Shown: positions 20,131-30,388, counted from the first letter of the stretch. The stretch: 64,000 nucleotides of DNA from Actinokineospora baliensis (GCF_016907695.1 NZ_JAFBCK010000001.1:6312001-6376000); one strand, 5' to 3'. Notes: a model not told the origin generated them from the letters alone. A program made the numbers and translations.

Positions 20131-20696
20131 CCCGCGTTGCGGGCCTTCCTGCGCTGGGTGAGCTCGTCGTCCACCGGCACCTCGACGCCGTCCGCGCGCT
20201 CGGCCGGGAACTCGTGGATGGTGCCGCTGATCTCCCGGATGGCGCCGCTGACGGCGATGCCGAACACGCCCTGGCCGCCCTGCAGCAGGTCGACGACCTC
20301 CTCCGGCGAGGTGCACTCGTAGACCGTGGTGCCATCGCTGAAGAGGGTGATCCTGGCCAGGTCGCGCACGCCGCGCCTGCGCAGGTGGTCGACCGCGACC
20401 CGGATGTTCTGCAGGGACACACCGGTGTCGAGCAGCCGCTTGACGACCTTGAGGACGAGCACGTCCTTGAACGAGTAGAGCCGCTGCGACCCCGAGCCCT
20501 GCGCGCTGCGCACGGTCGGCACGACCAGGCCGGTGCGGGCCCAGTAGTCGAGCTGCCGGTAGGTGATGCCCGCGATCTGGCACGCGGCGGGACCGCGGTA
20601 GCCGACGAGCTCGTCGGGCAGCGAGGCGTCCGGGAACAGTTCGCCCTGCTCGCCGCCGAAGACGGAGTCAGCCCCAGCGGGACCTTCCTCGAACAC
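20127..20696 (-). CDS. resR: MerR-family growth regulator (Rv1830 / ResR orthologue)
   Basis: 189 residues. A MerR-type winged helix starts at YRGPAACQIAGITYRQLDYW and continues through SGSQRLYSFKDVLVLKVVKRLLDTGVSLQNIR; the C-terminal part (GQGVFGIAVSGAIREISGT) is specific to the Rv1830 group. In M. tuberculosis this protein is called ResR and affects growth and cell size. The start is the GTG at 20696, 5 bases after GAGGGGAGG. Its neighbours (BFN, FtsR, GarA, GcvH) are in the same order as in mycobacteria. A promoter is visible at 20852-20880. Confidence 0.88.
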   Translation of the reverse strand: MFEEGPAGADSVFGGEQGELFPDASLPDELVGYRGPAACQIAGITYRQLDYWARTGLVVPTVRSAQGSGSQRLYSFKDVLVLKVVKRLLDTGVSLQNIRVAVDHLRRRGVRDLARITLFSDGTTVYECTSPEEVVDLLQGGQGVFGIAVSGAIREISGTIHEFPAERADGVEVPVDDELTQRRKARNAG

Positions 20697-20712
20697 GCCT
20701 GCCTCCCCTCGT

Positions 20713-20732
20713 CCGGCCACCGATGTGGCCGG
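20713..20732. promoter_or_regulatory. Inverted repeat in the resR leader
   Basis: CCGGCCAC and GTGGCCGG form a perfect 8-bp inverted repeat with a 4-base loop, only a few bases ahead of the resR ribosome site. It could be a MerR-type operator or a hairpin in the mRNA affecting translation. Confidence 0.4.
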
Positions 20733-20851
20733 CGAACGAGACCGCCCGTTCCACCCTGCGGAACGCCTCGGTCGAGCGGCGCACACCCGGTCCGGCGGTG
20801 GTCGGTGCGGTGGTGCTCGCGCCCCGGCCCGGAGTGTTTCGCTCGTCTGTG

Positions 20852-20880
20852 ACGGTAAGACGGGGGCGCGGGGAGGTCAA
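20852..20880 (-). promoter_or_regulatory. Promoter of resR
   Basis: On the minus strand TTGACC (20875-20880) and TACCGT (20852-20857) are 17 bp apart. This places the start of transcription about 145 bp before the resR GTG. Confidence 0.5.
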
Positions 20881-20981
20881 CGCGACGCGCGGGGAGGGGA
20901 TGGGAGTCGCTGGTGGGGAGGGTCTTCGCCGGGGAATCAGGCAGCGGTAAGTCGGGGATCAGGAGCAGGTTGTGCGGCGGC

Positions 20982-21455
20982 TCAGGTGTCGGCGCCGCGG
21001 AAGTCCTCGGGCGAGACCGAGTCGAGGAACTCGCGGAACTTCTCCACCTCGTCCTCCTGCTCGTCCGGGATGATCAACCCGGCTTCCTGCAGCACCGAGT
21101 CCTCGGCGTGGATCGGCACCCCGACGCGCAGCGCCAGCGCGACCGAGTCGCTCGGCCGCGCGGAGACCCGCACGTCGCCGTCGAAGACCAGTTCGGCGAA
21201 GAAGGTGCCCTCGCGCAGATCGGTGATCCGCACCTGTTCCAGTTCGCGGCCGAGCGCGCCGATCACGTCCTTGAGCAGGTCGTGGGTCAGCGGTCTCGCG
21301 GGCCGCACCCCCTGCTGCTCCAGGGCGATCGCCGTGGCCTCCACCGATCCGATCCAGATCGGCAGGTACCGCTCTCCCTCGGTCTCGCGCAGCAACAAGA
21401 TCGGCTGGTTCGCGGGCAACTCCACCCGCACCCCCACGACGCGCATCTCGCTCAT
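20982..21455 (-). CDS. Bifunctional nuclease (BFN, DUF151) family protein
   Basis: 157 residues of the BFN/DUF151 domain: LPIWIGSVEATAIA, LTHDLLKDVIGALG, FFAELVFDG, and the hallmark SARPSDSVALALRVGVPI. Plant BFN1 was reported to have DNase and RNase activity; the bacterial members, including Rv1829 in the same gene order, are not characterised. ATG start at 21455 preceded by GAGGCGAG. Possible partner of the two MerR regulators that flank it. Confidence 0.9.
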   Translation of the reverse strand: MSEMRVVGVRVELPANQPILLLRETEGERYLPIWIGSVEATAIALEQQGVRPARPLTHDLLKDVIGALGRELEQVRITDLREGTFFAELVFDGDVRVSARPSDSVALALRVGVPIHAEDSVLQEAGLIIPDEQEDEVEKFREFLDSVSPEDFRGADT

Positions 21456-21617
21456 CGGGCTCGCCTCCCTCCGCTCGCTGGGGCATCGGCGTCCCGTTCC
21501 ATCGAGGATCGCTCATCGCCTACTTCGACGCTACCCGCCATCTGGTCCCCACGCCCGCCTATCTCACGTCTCCCGCACAGTGATCGGTTCACCCCGCGCG
21601 CCGCCGTGCGCACCCGG

Positions 21618-22370
21618 CTACCGGCCGGTGACTCTGCGCAGACCGGCCCTCACCAGCAGCGAGTGCAGCGTCACCGTGAGCGCCGCGAGGTCGTCGGCCG
21701 CCTCGTCCGCGCGCGCCCGAGCCGCCGGATCACGTTGCCGGAACAGAGGAGTGAGCACCTGCTCGATCAAACCGACCTCGCGGTCGGCCGCGGCGCGGAA
21801 CGCGCGCAGGTGCCGGGGTTCGATTCCGTACTCCGCCAGCGCGGCCGCGGTCGCGGCGACGGTGAGCGCGTCGCTGTCGAACGACCCGTCGGCGTTGGCG
21901 CCCAACAACCCGTACTGCTCCAGTTCGAGCAGGGTCTGCGCCGTGATCCCGCCGCGCTCGACCACTTCGTCGCGGGTGAGCGTGCCGGTCACGGCCAGGG
22001 GCAGCGTGATCGCCGGTGTCGAGCCGTCGAACGCGGGGGCGTCGAGCACCGGGACGTCGGGTACCGGGGCCAGACCGCGCGCCGGGCGGGCCACCGTCCC
22101 CGGTGGCCCGCCCGAGCGGTCGAGCTGTTGCTTGATGACCTTCAGCGGCAGGTAGTGGTCGCGCTGCGCGGCGAGCACGAAGCGCAGCCTGGCCACGTCC
22201 GCCTCGGTGAACCGCCGGTACCCCGACGGCGAGCGCTGCGGGCTGACCAGCCCCTCCGACTCGAGGAAGCGGATCTTGGAGATGGTCACGTCCGGGAAGT
22301 CCGGCCGCAGCCGCGCCAGTACGGCGCCGATGCTGGACCCGCCCCTGGGCTGCCGACCCGCGGCCGTCAC
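21618..22370 (-). CDS. ftsR: MerR-family cell-division regulator (FtsR / Rv1828 orthologue)
   Basis: 250 residues: an N-terminal winged helix (IGAVLARLRPDFPDVTISKI, then a GLVSPQRSPSGYRRFTEADV block) and an effector region of unknown ligand. The corynebacterial orthologue FtsR activates ftsZ; M. tuberculosis Rv1828 sits in the same place next to garA. The GTG at 22370 lies 6 bp after the garA stop, with GGGAGG almost touching it, so translation is probably coupled to garA. Confidence 0.88.
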   Translation of the reverse strand: MTAAGRQPRGGSSIGAVLARLRPDFPDVTISKIRFLESEGLVSPQRSPSGYRRFTEADVARLRFVLAAQRDHYLPLKVIKQQLDRSGGPPGTVARPARGLAPVPDVPVLDAPAFDGSTPAITLPLAVTGTLTRDEVVERGGITAQTLLELEQYGLLGANADGSFDSDALTVAATAAALAEYGIEPRHLRAFRAAADREVGLIEQVLTPLFRQRDPAARARADEAADDLAALTVTLHSLLVRAGLRRVTGR

Positions 22371-22376
22371 GCCTCC

Positions 22377-22829
22377 CTAGGCCCCCGCGCCGGGGCCGGT
22401 GAGGAACACCAGGCGGAACTTGCCGATCTGCACCTCGTCGCCACCGGCGAGCACGGCCTGGTCGACCGGCTCGCGGTTGACGTAGGTGCCGTTGAGGCTG
22501 CCGACGTCGATCACCACGAACTCGCCGCCCTCGCGGCGGAACTCCGCGTGCCGCCGGGAGACGGTGACGTCGTCGAGGAAGATGTCGCTGTCGGGGTGCC
22601 TGCCCGCGCTGGTGGTGTCGCGGTCGAGCAGGAACCGCGACCCCGCGTTGGGGCCGCGCTTGACCACCAGCAGCGCCGAGCCCGCGGGCAGGGCGTCGAC
22701 ACCCGCGACCGCGGGTTCGGGCGCCCGGGCCGCCTGGGCCTCGGGGTCGGTGAGGAAGTCGGCCCGGAAGACCGAAGTCCGCTCCGGAGACTGCTCCGGC
22801 GGGACGCCGGGCCCGTCGTTGGTGCTCAC
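22377..22829 (-). CDS. garA: FHA-domain regulator of 2-oxoglutarate metabolism (GarA/OdhI)
   Basis: 150 residues. An unstructured N tail is followed by an FHA domain (about 55-145) with phospho-Thr-binding residues in GRHPDSDIFLDD, VSRRHAEF and GSLNGTYVN. Unphosphorylated GarA/OdhI inhibits 2-oxoglutarate dehydrogenase and tunes glutamate synthesis; serine/threonine kinases switch it off by phosphorylating the tail. The tail here reads PERTSVFRADFL: Thr18 matches the PknB-type site, but the adjacent PknG-site Thr of mycobacteria is replaced by Arg17. First of a garA-ftsR pair; GTG/ATG start region preceded by AGGAGGAGC. Confidence 0.95.
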   Translation of the reverse strand: MSTNDGPGVPPEQSPERTSVFRADFLTDPEAQAARAPEPAVAGVDALPAGSALLVVKRGPNAGSRFLLDRDTTSAGRHPDSDIFLDDVTVSRRHAEFRREGGEFVVIDVGSLNGTYVNREPVDQAVLAGGDEVQIGKFRLVFLTGPGAGA

Positions 22830-22913
22830 CTGAGCTCCTCCTGCTGGTCAGTTGCGCTGAACAGTTGCCAACGTACCGTGCGCGATCAGGCGCCGGGGCA
22901 GTGGTACCCCTTC

Positions 22914-22936
22914 GCGGTCGGCTGGGTGCCGACCGC
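22914..22936 (-). terminator. Hairpin between gcvH and garA
   Basis: GCGGTCGGC (22914-22922) and GCCGACCGC (22928-22936) pair perfectly with a 5-base loop, 37 bp after the gcvH stop and 85 bp before garA. Likely separates the two transcripts. Confidence 0.55.
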
Positions 22937-22972
22937 GGCCCGACCCGCTGGTCAAGATCGTCTCACGCCCGC

Positions 22973-23353
22973 TCAGGCTTCGGTGAGGGCCTGGTAGGCA
23001 TCGGCGTCGAGCAGCGCCTCGAGCGCCTCGGGGTCGTCGACCCTGATCTCGATGAGCCACCCCTCGCCGTAGGGGTCGGAGTTGAGCAGGTCGGACTGCT
23101 CGGCCACCGCGTCGTTGACCGCCACGACCTCCCCGCTGAGCGGGGCGTAGAGGTCGGAGACGCTCTTGGTCGACTCGACCTCGCCGATCGAGGCGCCCGC
23201 CTCGACCCGGTCGCCGAGCTCGGGCAGCTGCACGAACACGACGTCGCCGAGCTGCTGCTGGGCGTACTCGGTGATGCCGACGCGGACCAGGTCGTCGGCC
23301 TTGGTCGCCACCCACTCGTGCTCGTCGGTGTAGCGGAGTTCTTCGGGAATCAC
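22973..23353 (-). CDS. gcvH: Glycine cleavage system H protein
   Basis: 126-residue lipoyl carrier that shuttles the aminomethyl group between GcvP, GcvT and lipoamide dehydrogenase. The lipoylated Lys lies in GEVESTKSVSDLYAPLSGEV; the N terminus (LRYTDEHEWV) and C-terminal EGWLIEIRV are typical. ATG at 23353 preceded by a GAAAGAGGG ribosome site. No riboswitch precedes it, in contrast to gcvP. It follows the phosphatidyltransferase gene by 43 bp and may share its transcript. Confidence 0.97.
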   Translation of the reverse strand: MIPEELRYTDEHEWVATKADDLVRVGITEYAQQQLGDVVFVQLPELGDRVEAGASIGEVESTKSVSDLYAPLSGEVVAVNDAVAEQSDLLNSDPYGEGWLIEIRVDDPEALEALLDADAYQALTEA

Positions 23354-23396
23354 TCGAGCCCTCTTTCGGACCTTGACCCTGATGGTGGCGCAGAGC

Positions 23397-24014
23397 TTAA
23401 ACGGCGGCGCTCCCGGCCAACCGCAGCGCCGCTCGTGTCTGCACGAGGTACAGCAAGCCGGACCAGATGAACAAGAGCCCGCCCCAGATGACGAACGCGT
23501 AGGCGACCGGCCGGACCACCGAGGCGAGGGTGGAACCGCCTTGGGCCAACAAGAGCAACGGGAACGCGTACATCAGGTTGAACGTCGCTGCCTTACCGAC
23601 GTAGGTGACCTCGGGCGGGGCGAACCCGCCCCGGCGCAGCACGAGGATGCACCCGCCGACGAGCACGTCGCGGGCGACCAGCAGCGCCGCGACCCACCAC
23701 GGCACGATGTCGCGCGCGACGAAGGCGACGATCGTGACCAGCGTGTAGAGCCGGTCGGCCGCCGGGTCCAGCAGGGCGCCGAGCCTGCTGGTCTGGTCGA
23801 GCCAGCGCGCGATCTTGCCGTCCAGCCAGTCGCTGAGCCCGCTGAACAGCAGCACGACCAGCGCCCAGCCATCGGCCTTGGGCACCAGCAGCAGGTACAG
23901 GAACAGCGGCACCCCGGCCAGCCGCAGCATGCTCAGGATGTTCGGGATCGTCCACACGCGATCCGCCGAAGCGCTTTCTCCCCGCTCCGCCCTCTCTTCC
24001 CGCAGCTCAGCCAT
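23397..24014 (-). CDS. CDP-alcohol phosphatidyltransferase (PgsA-like)
   Basis: 205-residue integral membrane enzyme with five to six hydrophobic segments. The complete family signature DWLDGKIARW...G...DPAADR (D-x2-DG-x2-AR-x8-G-x3-D-x3-D) is present, binding the CDP-diacylglycerol and metal. The position before gcvH matches mycobacterial pgsA2 (Rv1822). Product could be phosphatidylglycerophosphate, cardiolipin or another phospholipid; this cannot be told from sequence. The ATG at 24014 lacks a ribosome site, so the true start might be upstream. Confidence 0.87.
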   Translation of the reverse strand: MAELREERAERGESASADRVWTIPNILSMLRLAGVPLFLYLLLVPKADGWALVVLLFSGLSDWLDGKIARWLDQTSRLGALLDPAADRLYTLVTIVAFVARDIVPWWVAALLVARDVLVGGCILVLRRGGFAPPEVTYVGKAATFNLMYAFPLLLLAQGGSTLASVVRPVAYAFVIWGGLLFIWSGLLYLVQTRAALRLAGSAAV

Positions 24015-24139
24015 GCGGGAAGAGTAGGGCAGGCGGGAGACGACTACGCCCGGTGGTTCATCCCCTCGAAAAGACCATTCCCAGTCCCCCCAGTTTCCCC
24101 AGTCCCCAGTTGACCCCCGGCTCCGTGCCGGGCCCCGGA

Positions 24140-24358
24140 CTAGTCCTCGCGGCGGTGCGTCCAGCCCTGCCGCTCGAGAGCGGTGGGGCTGAGCGCGGTC
24201 GGCCTGCCGAACGCGTCGAGACCGACCCAACGGGCCGCTCCCCCGGTGTACTCCAGCACGTAAGCGTGCCCCTGGCTCCAGACCACGCTGCACGGCGCGG
24301 TCGGCAGGGTCGGCCCGGATCCGGATCCGGCCTGGTGAGAGATCGTTTCGGTACTCAT
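24140..24358 (-). CDS. Small conserved-looking hypothetical protein
   Basis: 72 residues, starting MSTETISHQAGSGSG and containing CSVVWSQGHAYVLEYTGG. ATG at 24358 has GGAGG 8 bases upstream, which together with actinobacterial codon use makes it a likely real gene. No membrane segment, no recognised domain. Stands alone between the phosphatidyltransferase and a DJ-1/PfpI gene, all on the minus strand. Confidence 0.6.
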   Translation of the reverse strand: MSTETISHQAGSGSGPTLPTAPCSVVWSQGHAYVLEYTGGAARWVGLDAFGRPTALSPTALERQGWTHRRED

Positions 24359-24494
24359 CGGCTTACCTCCGCTCCGGACGTCGGCAACCGAGGAGTGTGT
24401 GTTAGCTCTCTCGGCGGCCGAATCGAACTGAATCGATGCGATCCCACCCCGTGACCGCGCTAAGCCAACGGCTTGCGCTCGGGATGGGAAGGCG

Positions 24495-25055
24495 TCAGGT
24501 GCGGACGGTCGCGACGGTGTCGACCAGCGCGGCGCAGAAGGCGGGCAGGTCGTCGGGGTTGCGGCTGGTGATCAGCGGGGCGTTGCCGGAGTGGTCGACC
24601 ACCACCTGTTCGTCGACCCAGTCCGCGCCCGCGTTGCGCAGGTCGGTGCGCAGGCTCGGCCACGACGTCAGGGTCCTGCCGCGCACGACATCGGCCTCGA
24701 CCAGCGTCCACGGGCCGTGGCAGATGGCCGCGACGGGCTTGCCGGAGTCGACAAAGGACTTGGCGAACGCCACGGCCCTCGGGTCGGTCCGCAGGAAATC
24801 GGGGTTGGCGACCCCACCTGGCAGCACCAGGCCGTCGAACTCGGCGGCCTCGACCTGGTCGACGGTCTTGTCCACCGGGAAGGTGTCGGCCTTGTCCAGG
24901 TGGTGGTAGGCCTGCACCTCGCCGGACTCGGTGGAGACCAGCACGGGCTTGCCGCCCGCCTTCGCCACCGCCTGCCACGGTTCGGTGAGCTCCACCTGTT
25001 CGATGCCCTCCGGCGCCACGAGGAACGCGATCGTGCGGTCGGTGAGGGCTGCCAT
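24495..25055 (-). CDS. DJ-1/PfpI-family protein
   Basis: 186 residues of the class I glutamine-amidotransferase-like fold. The nucleophile elbow AAICHGPWTL holds Cys-His, the acid partner region is DGLVLPGGVANPDFLRTD, and the C-terminal DEQVVVDHSGNAPLITSRNP is typical of the PfpI/YhbO group. Relatives act as stress proteins with reported glyoxalase- or deglycase-like activity. ATG at 25055 follows GGAAGGAA. Divergent from the FAD-linked oxidase gene with a 58-bp gap. Confidence 0.9.
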   Translation of the reverse strand: MAALTDRTIAFLVAPEGIEQVELTEPWQAVAKAGGKPVLVSTESGEVQAYHHLDKADTFPVDKTVDQVEAAEFDGLVLPGGVANPDFLRTDPRAVAFAKSFVDSGKPVAAICHGPWTLVEADVVRGRTLTSWPSLRTDLRNAGADWVDEQVVVDHSGNAPLITSRNPDDLPAFCAALVDTVATVRT

Positions 25056-25113
25056 GGCTGATTCCTTCCGGTCGGGTGCACAGCAGGGGTGCCCATCGGG
25101 GACGATCCCAATC

Positions 25114-26490
25114 ATGGGGACAGTGGACAGCGAGCTGGTCGACGCTCTGGTCGGGGTGGTCGGGGCTGGGCACGTGCTGACGGATCCGGAGGTGGTGGCG
25201 GGGTTCGCCACCGACTGGACGGGGCGGTTCACCGGTTCGGCGGGGGCGGTGGCGCGGCCCGCGGATCGGGACGAGGTCGCCGGGGTCTTGCGGGTGTGCC
25301 GCGAGCTGGGTGTGCCGGTTGTGCCGCAAGGGGGCAACACCGGACTCGTGGGGGGCGGGATCCCTTACGGGGGCGGGGTTGTGCTGAGCCTGACGCGGTT
25401 GGACCACCTCGGGCCCGTGGATCCGGTGACCCGCCAGGTGACCGCCGGGGCTGGGGTGACCCTTGCCGCGCTGACCGCGCACGCGGCGGCTGCCGGGCTG
25501 GACTTCGCGATCGACATCGCCTCCCGCGACAGCGCCACCGTGGGTGGGCTCCTCGCGACGAACGCGGGCGGGTTGCGGGTTCTGCGCTGGGGGTCCACAC
25601 GCGACCAAGTGGCCGATGTCGAAGCGGTGTTGGCCGACGGTCAGGTGGTCGGCGGTGTTACCGGGCTGCCCAAGGACAGCACCGGGTACGACCTCGCCGG
25701 GGCTCTGGTCGGCAGCGAGGGCACGCTCGCGGTGATCACAGCGGCACGACTGCGTCTGATTCCCGCGTTCACCGAACGCGCTACGGCGACACTTGCCTTC
25801 GACCGAACTGAAGACGCGGTGGCAGCCATTGCGGCCCTTCGTGTTCTGCCGTCCCTGACTTCCGCCGAGGTCTACTACGACGACGGCCTGCGCCTGGTCT
25901 GCGCGCACAGGCGGATACCCCCGCCCTTCGCGACGACCTACCCGACGTATCTGCTCGTGGAGTGCGCCGACAACGAGGACCCCACCGAAGCCCTCGGCGC
26001 GGTCGTCGAAACGCTTGTGGGACTGAGAGATTCGGCGCTCGCGGTCGACGAGCCAGCCCGCCGTGCACTGTGGACACATCGCGAAGCGCACGCTGAAGCG
26101 ATCAACGCCCTGGGGCCGCCGCTGAAGCTCGACGTCGGTGTGCCACCAGCCCAAGCGGCGGAGTTCGAACGCGAGATCCGTGCGATGGCGGCGGAAGTCG
26201 CGCCCGCGGCAACAACAGTCCTCTTCGGACACCTCGCCGAGGGCAACTTCCACGTCAACGTGGTCGGCGCGGATGAACGGGCGGACGCGCTGACCGACCG
26301 GGTGCTGCGCGCGGCGGCGGCCAGGGGCGGCACGATCTCGGCCGAGCACGGGGTCGGGGTCGCCAAGGCGGCCTGGCTGGGGTTGACCCGGTCCCCCGCC
26401 GAGCGCGCCCTCTACCGGGCCATCAAGCACGCCTGGGACCCGGACCGCGTGCTCAACCCGGACGTTCTTGTTGCCGATCCGGCAACATAG
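25114..26490 (+). CDS. FAD-linked oxidase (GlcD / D-2-hydroxy acid dehydrogenase family)
   Basis: 458 residues. An N-terminal PCMH-type FAD-binding domain (GVPVVPQGGNTGLVGGGIP; SRDSATVGGLLATNAGG; GLPKDSTGYDLAGALVGSEG) is followed by a C-terminal domain with HLAEGNFHVNV and ISAEHGVGVAKA, which bind the hydroxy acid and metal. Relatives oxidise D-lactate, glycolate or D-2-hydroxyglutarate; the substrate is not predictable here. Start ATG at 25114 chosen because it gives the usual N terminus; another ATG lies upstream in frame. Confidence 0.88.
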   Translation: MGTVDSELVDALVGVVGAGHVLTDPEVVAGFATDWTGRFTGSAGAVARPADRDEVAGVLRVCRELGVPVVPQGGNTGLVGGGIPYGGGVVLSLTRLDHLGPVDPVTRQVTAGAGVTLAALTAHAAAAGLDFAIDIASRDSATVGGLLATNAGGLRVLRWGSTRDQVADVEAVLADGQVVGGVTGLPKDSTGYDLAGALVGSEGTLAVITAARLRLIPAFTERATATLAFDRTEDAVAAIAALRVLPSLTSAEVYYDDGLRLVCAHRRIPPPFATTYPTYLLVECADNEDPTEALGAVVETLVGLRDSALAVDEPARRALWTHREAHAEAINALGPPLKLDVGVPPAQAAEFEREIRAMAAEVAPAATTVLFGHLAEGNFHVNVVGADERADALTDRVLRAAAARGGTISAEHGVGVAKAAWLGLTRSPAERALYRAIKHAWDPDRVLNPDVLVADPAT

Positions 26491-26528
26491 TTTGCGAGTT
26501 CGCGGTTCACCCCCGCATCATCGGAGCC

Positions 26529-27188
26529 ATGACTCACCACCACGGGACCCACCAGCACGGGCACCAGCAGACCGAGCCGCGCGACCCCGCCGAGTTCTGG
26601 GAGGGCTTCTACGCCGAGAAGGACCAGATCTGGTCGGGCAACCCCAACGACCTGCTCGTCCGCGAGGTCACCGACCTGCCACCGGGCACCGCGCTCGACC
26701 TGGGCTGCGCCGAGGGCGGCGACGCGGTCTGGCTCGCCGAGCGGGGGTGGGCGGTGACCGGGGTGGACGTGTCGGCGACCGCGCTCGGCCGGGCACTGGA
26801 ACTGGCCACGGCCCGGGGCGTCGCAGGCTCGATCACCTTCGAGCGGCACGACCTGAACGCGACCTTCCCCGAAGGCCGGTTCGACCTGGTGTGCGCCCAG
26901 TTCTTCCACTCCCCCGTCGAGCAGGAGGGCGAGCGGCAGCGGACGCTGCGCCGGGCGTCGGAGGCCGTGGCGCCCGGTGGCGTGCTGCTGATCGTCAGCC
27001 ACTACGGGTGGCCCACCTGGATGACCGAGCCGCGCCACGACGTGCACTTCCCCGGCACCGACGAGGTGCTGGCGTTCCTGGAGCTCGACGACCGGTGGAC
27101 CGTGGAGCTCGCCGAGGTCGTGACCCGGCCCTCGACCAGCCCGGACGGTGTCGAGGGCACGCGCTCGGACCACGTGGTCCGGGCCCGG

Positions 27189-27200
<12 letters not shown>
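26529..27200 (+). CDS. SAM-dependent methyltransferase with His-rich N terminus
   Basis: 223-residue class I methyltransferase. The SAM loop is ALDLGCAEGGDAVWLAERGW, followed by VTGVDVSATALGRA and DLVCAQFFHSP. The first 14 residues are histidine-rich (MTHHHGTHQHGHQQ), which could bind metal. Thiopurine/tellurite-type methyltransferases are the nearest by motif; the acceptor is unknown. It ends in a 12-base convergent overlap with the acyl-CoA synthetase gene. Confidence 0.84.
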
Positions 27201-28895
<1,695 letters not shown>

Positions 28896-28917
28896 TGCTG
28901 CTCCCCTTCTGGTCGGC

Positions 28918-29197
28918 GGCTCTTGGTCGGTGGCTGCCGGTCGGTGGCTGCCAGTCGGTTGCTCCTGGTCGGTGGCTCCCGGGCGGTGGCTCCCGGGCGG
29001 CGGCTCCCGGGCGGCGGCTCCCGGGCGGCGGCTCCCGGGCGGCGGCTGCCAGTCGGCGGCTCCCGGGCGGCGGCTCCCGGGCGGCGGCTCCCGGGCGGCG
29101 GCTGCCAGTCGGCGGCTCCCGGGCGGCGGCTCCCGGGCGGCGGCTCCCGGGCGGCGGCTCCCGGGCGGCGGCTGCCAGTCGGCGGCTCCTGGTCGGC
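28918..29197. repeat. 20-copy tandem array of a 14-bp unit
   Basis: Exactly 280 bp made of 14-bp units; the main form is GGCTCCCGGGCGGC, with variants such as GGCTGCCAGTCGGC and GGCTCTTGGTCGGT. The outer units are the most diverged and the central ones nearly identical, the usual pattern of array growth from the middle. It begins 23 bp before the acyl-CoA synthetase start and ends 8 bp before hairpin element copy 1. No spacers, so not CRISPR. Confidence 0.9.
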
Positions 29198-29204
29198 GGG
29201 GGGA

Positions 29205-29349
29205 GCTCGATGCGGTGAACTTGTTTGCGCGGGGCCCCTGCGCCACCCGTGGCAGGACCGCAAAAGCCGGGGCCGAAAAGCATGGCCCTGCAGCGAGGCA
29301 AGGCTACGGATACCGCCACCCCACGCAAAACAAGTCCACCGCATCGAGC
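29205..29349 (+). repeat. Dispersed hairpin element, copy 1
   Basis: 145 bp bounded by about 30-bp imperfect inverted repeats: it starts GCTCGATGCGG and ends CCGCATCGAGC. The inner part keeps GGCAGGACCGCAAA and a GGGGCC...GGCCCTG hairpin found in copies 2 and 3. Arms here carry CTTG / CAAG where the other copies carry CCTG / CAGG, a paired change that keeps the helix. It lies between the 14-bp array and the 3' end of the enoyl-CoA hydratase gene; bases 29350-29435 hold nothing recognisable. Confidence 0.85.
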
Positions 29350-29435
29350 GCTTGGCACCGTCGTCGGCTACGGCTGCGGCCTGCGCGAGCCTGCAGCGAT
29401 CCGGACGAGCCTGCACCAGGCAGCCCGGGTTGGGG

Positions 29436-30260
29436 CTATTGGCCGGTGAACTTCGGTGGCCTGCGCTCCAGGAACGCCTGGACGGCCTCGCCGAGGTCCT
29501 TGCTGGGCAGGAACGCCGCGTTCCAGGCCGCGACGTACCTCAGGCCGTCGGCGACCCGGCGTTCGCGCTCGTGGCCCAGTACGTCCTTGGTGCCCTGGAC
29601 GACCAGCGGCGGGTTGGCGGCGATGTCCGCGGCCAACTGCCTCGCCGCGGCCAGCACGGCGGCCTGGTCGGGGTGCACGTCGTTGACGAGCCCGATGCGC
29701 AGCGCCCGTTCGGCGTCGATGTCCTTGCCGGTGAGGGCGAGCTCGCGCAGGTGCCCTTCGCCGATGACGCCGCCCAGCCGCTGCAGGCTGCCCAGGTCGG
29801 CGACGATGGCGACCTTGACCTCCCGGAGGCTGAACTTGGCGTCGGCGCTGGCGACCCTGATGTCGGCCGCGGCGATCACGTCCAGCCCGGCGCCGATGCA
29901 CCACCCGCTGACTGCGGCGACCACCGGCTTGCGGCACGCGGCCACGGCGGTGACGGCGTCCTGCAGCGCCCGGATCTCGCCGAGGAACCGGGTGCGCGGC
30001 GCGGCGAGGGCTCCGTCGCCGAGCAGGTCACCCCAGGTGGGCATCATCGCGGGCAGGTCGAGCCCGTAGGAGAAGTTGGCGCCGCTACCAGTAAGGACAA
30101 CGGCCCGCACCTCCGGATCCGCGTCCAAGCCGCCGAACACGACCGGCAGCTCCCGCCAGAGGTCCGGCCCCAAGGCGTTGCCCTTACCGGGCCCGAGCAG
30201 GGTTACCTCGGCCACGTGGTCGGCCACCTCGACCGCGACCGACACCAGGTTCTCCGTCAT
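29436..30260 (-). CDS. Enoyl-CoA hydratase/isomerase family protein
   Basis: 274-residue crotonase-fold protein. The oxyanion-hole motifs are VVLTGSGANFSYGLDLP and KPVVAAVSGWCIGAGLDVI. Asp rather than Glu appears in SLREVKVAIVADLG, a pattern also seen in delta3,5-delta2,4-dienoyl-CoA isomerases, so isomerase activity is an alternative to hydratase. The ATG at 30260 has no ribosome site but a TAGTAA hexamer 10 bases ahead, consistent with a nearly leaderless mRNA. Separated from the acyl-CoA synthetase by repeat DNA. Confidence 0.86.
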   Translation of the reverse strand: MTENLVSVAVEVADHVAEVTLLGPGKGNALGPDLWRELPVVFGGLDADPEVRAVVLTGSGANFSYGLDLPAMMPTWGDLLGDGALAAPRTRFLGEIRALQDAVTAVAACRKPVVAAVSGWCIGAGLDVIAAADIRVASADAKFSLREVKVAIVADLGSLQRLGGVIGEGHLRELALTGKDIDAERALRIGLVNDVHPDQAAVLAAARQLAADIAANPPLVVQGTKDVLGHERERRVADGLRYVAAWNAAFLPSKDLGEAVQAFLERRPPKFTGQ

Positions 30261-30388
30261 ACCGGCGACATTACTAGTCGGTAACCAGATCGGACACTTC
30301 CCCCGATCGTGTGGCGTCGTGATCACCTGGGCGCGCCGGGTGCCGGGGTAGGTTCCTGGCGCAAGCCGGGTAGCGAGGAGAACTGCGG

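Noticed and set aside
28918..29197. 14-bp array considered as a CRISPR array
   Set aside because: Units abut with no spacers, are too short, and no cas genes are near. The same applies to the 8-bp array at 54948.
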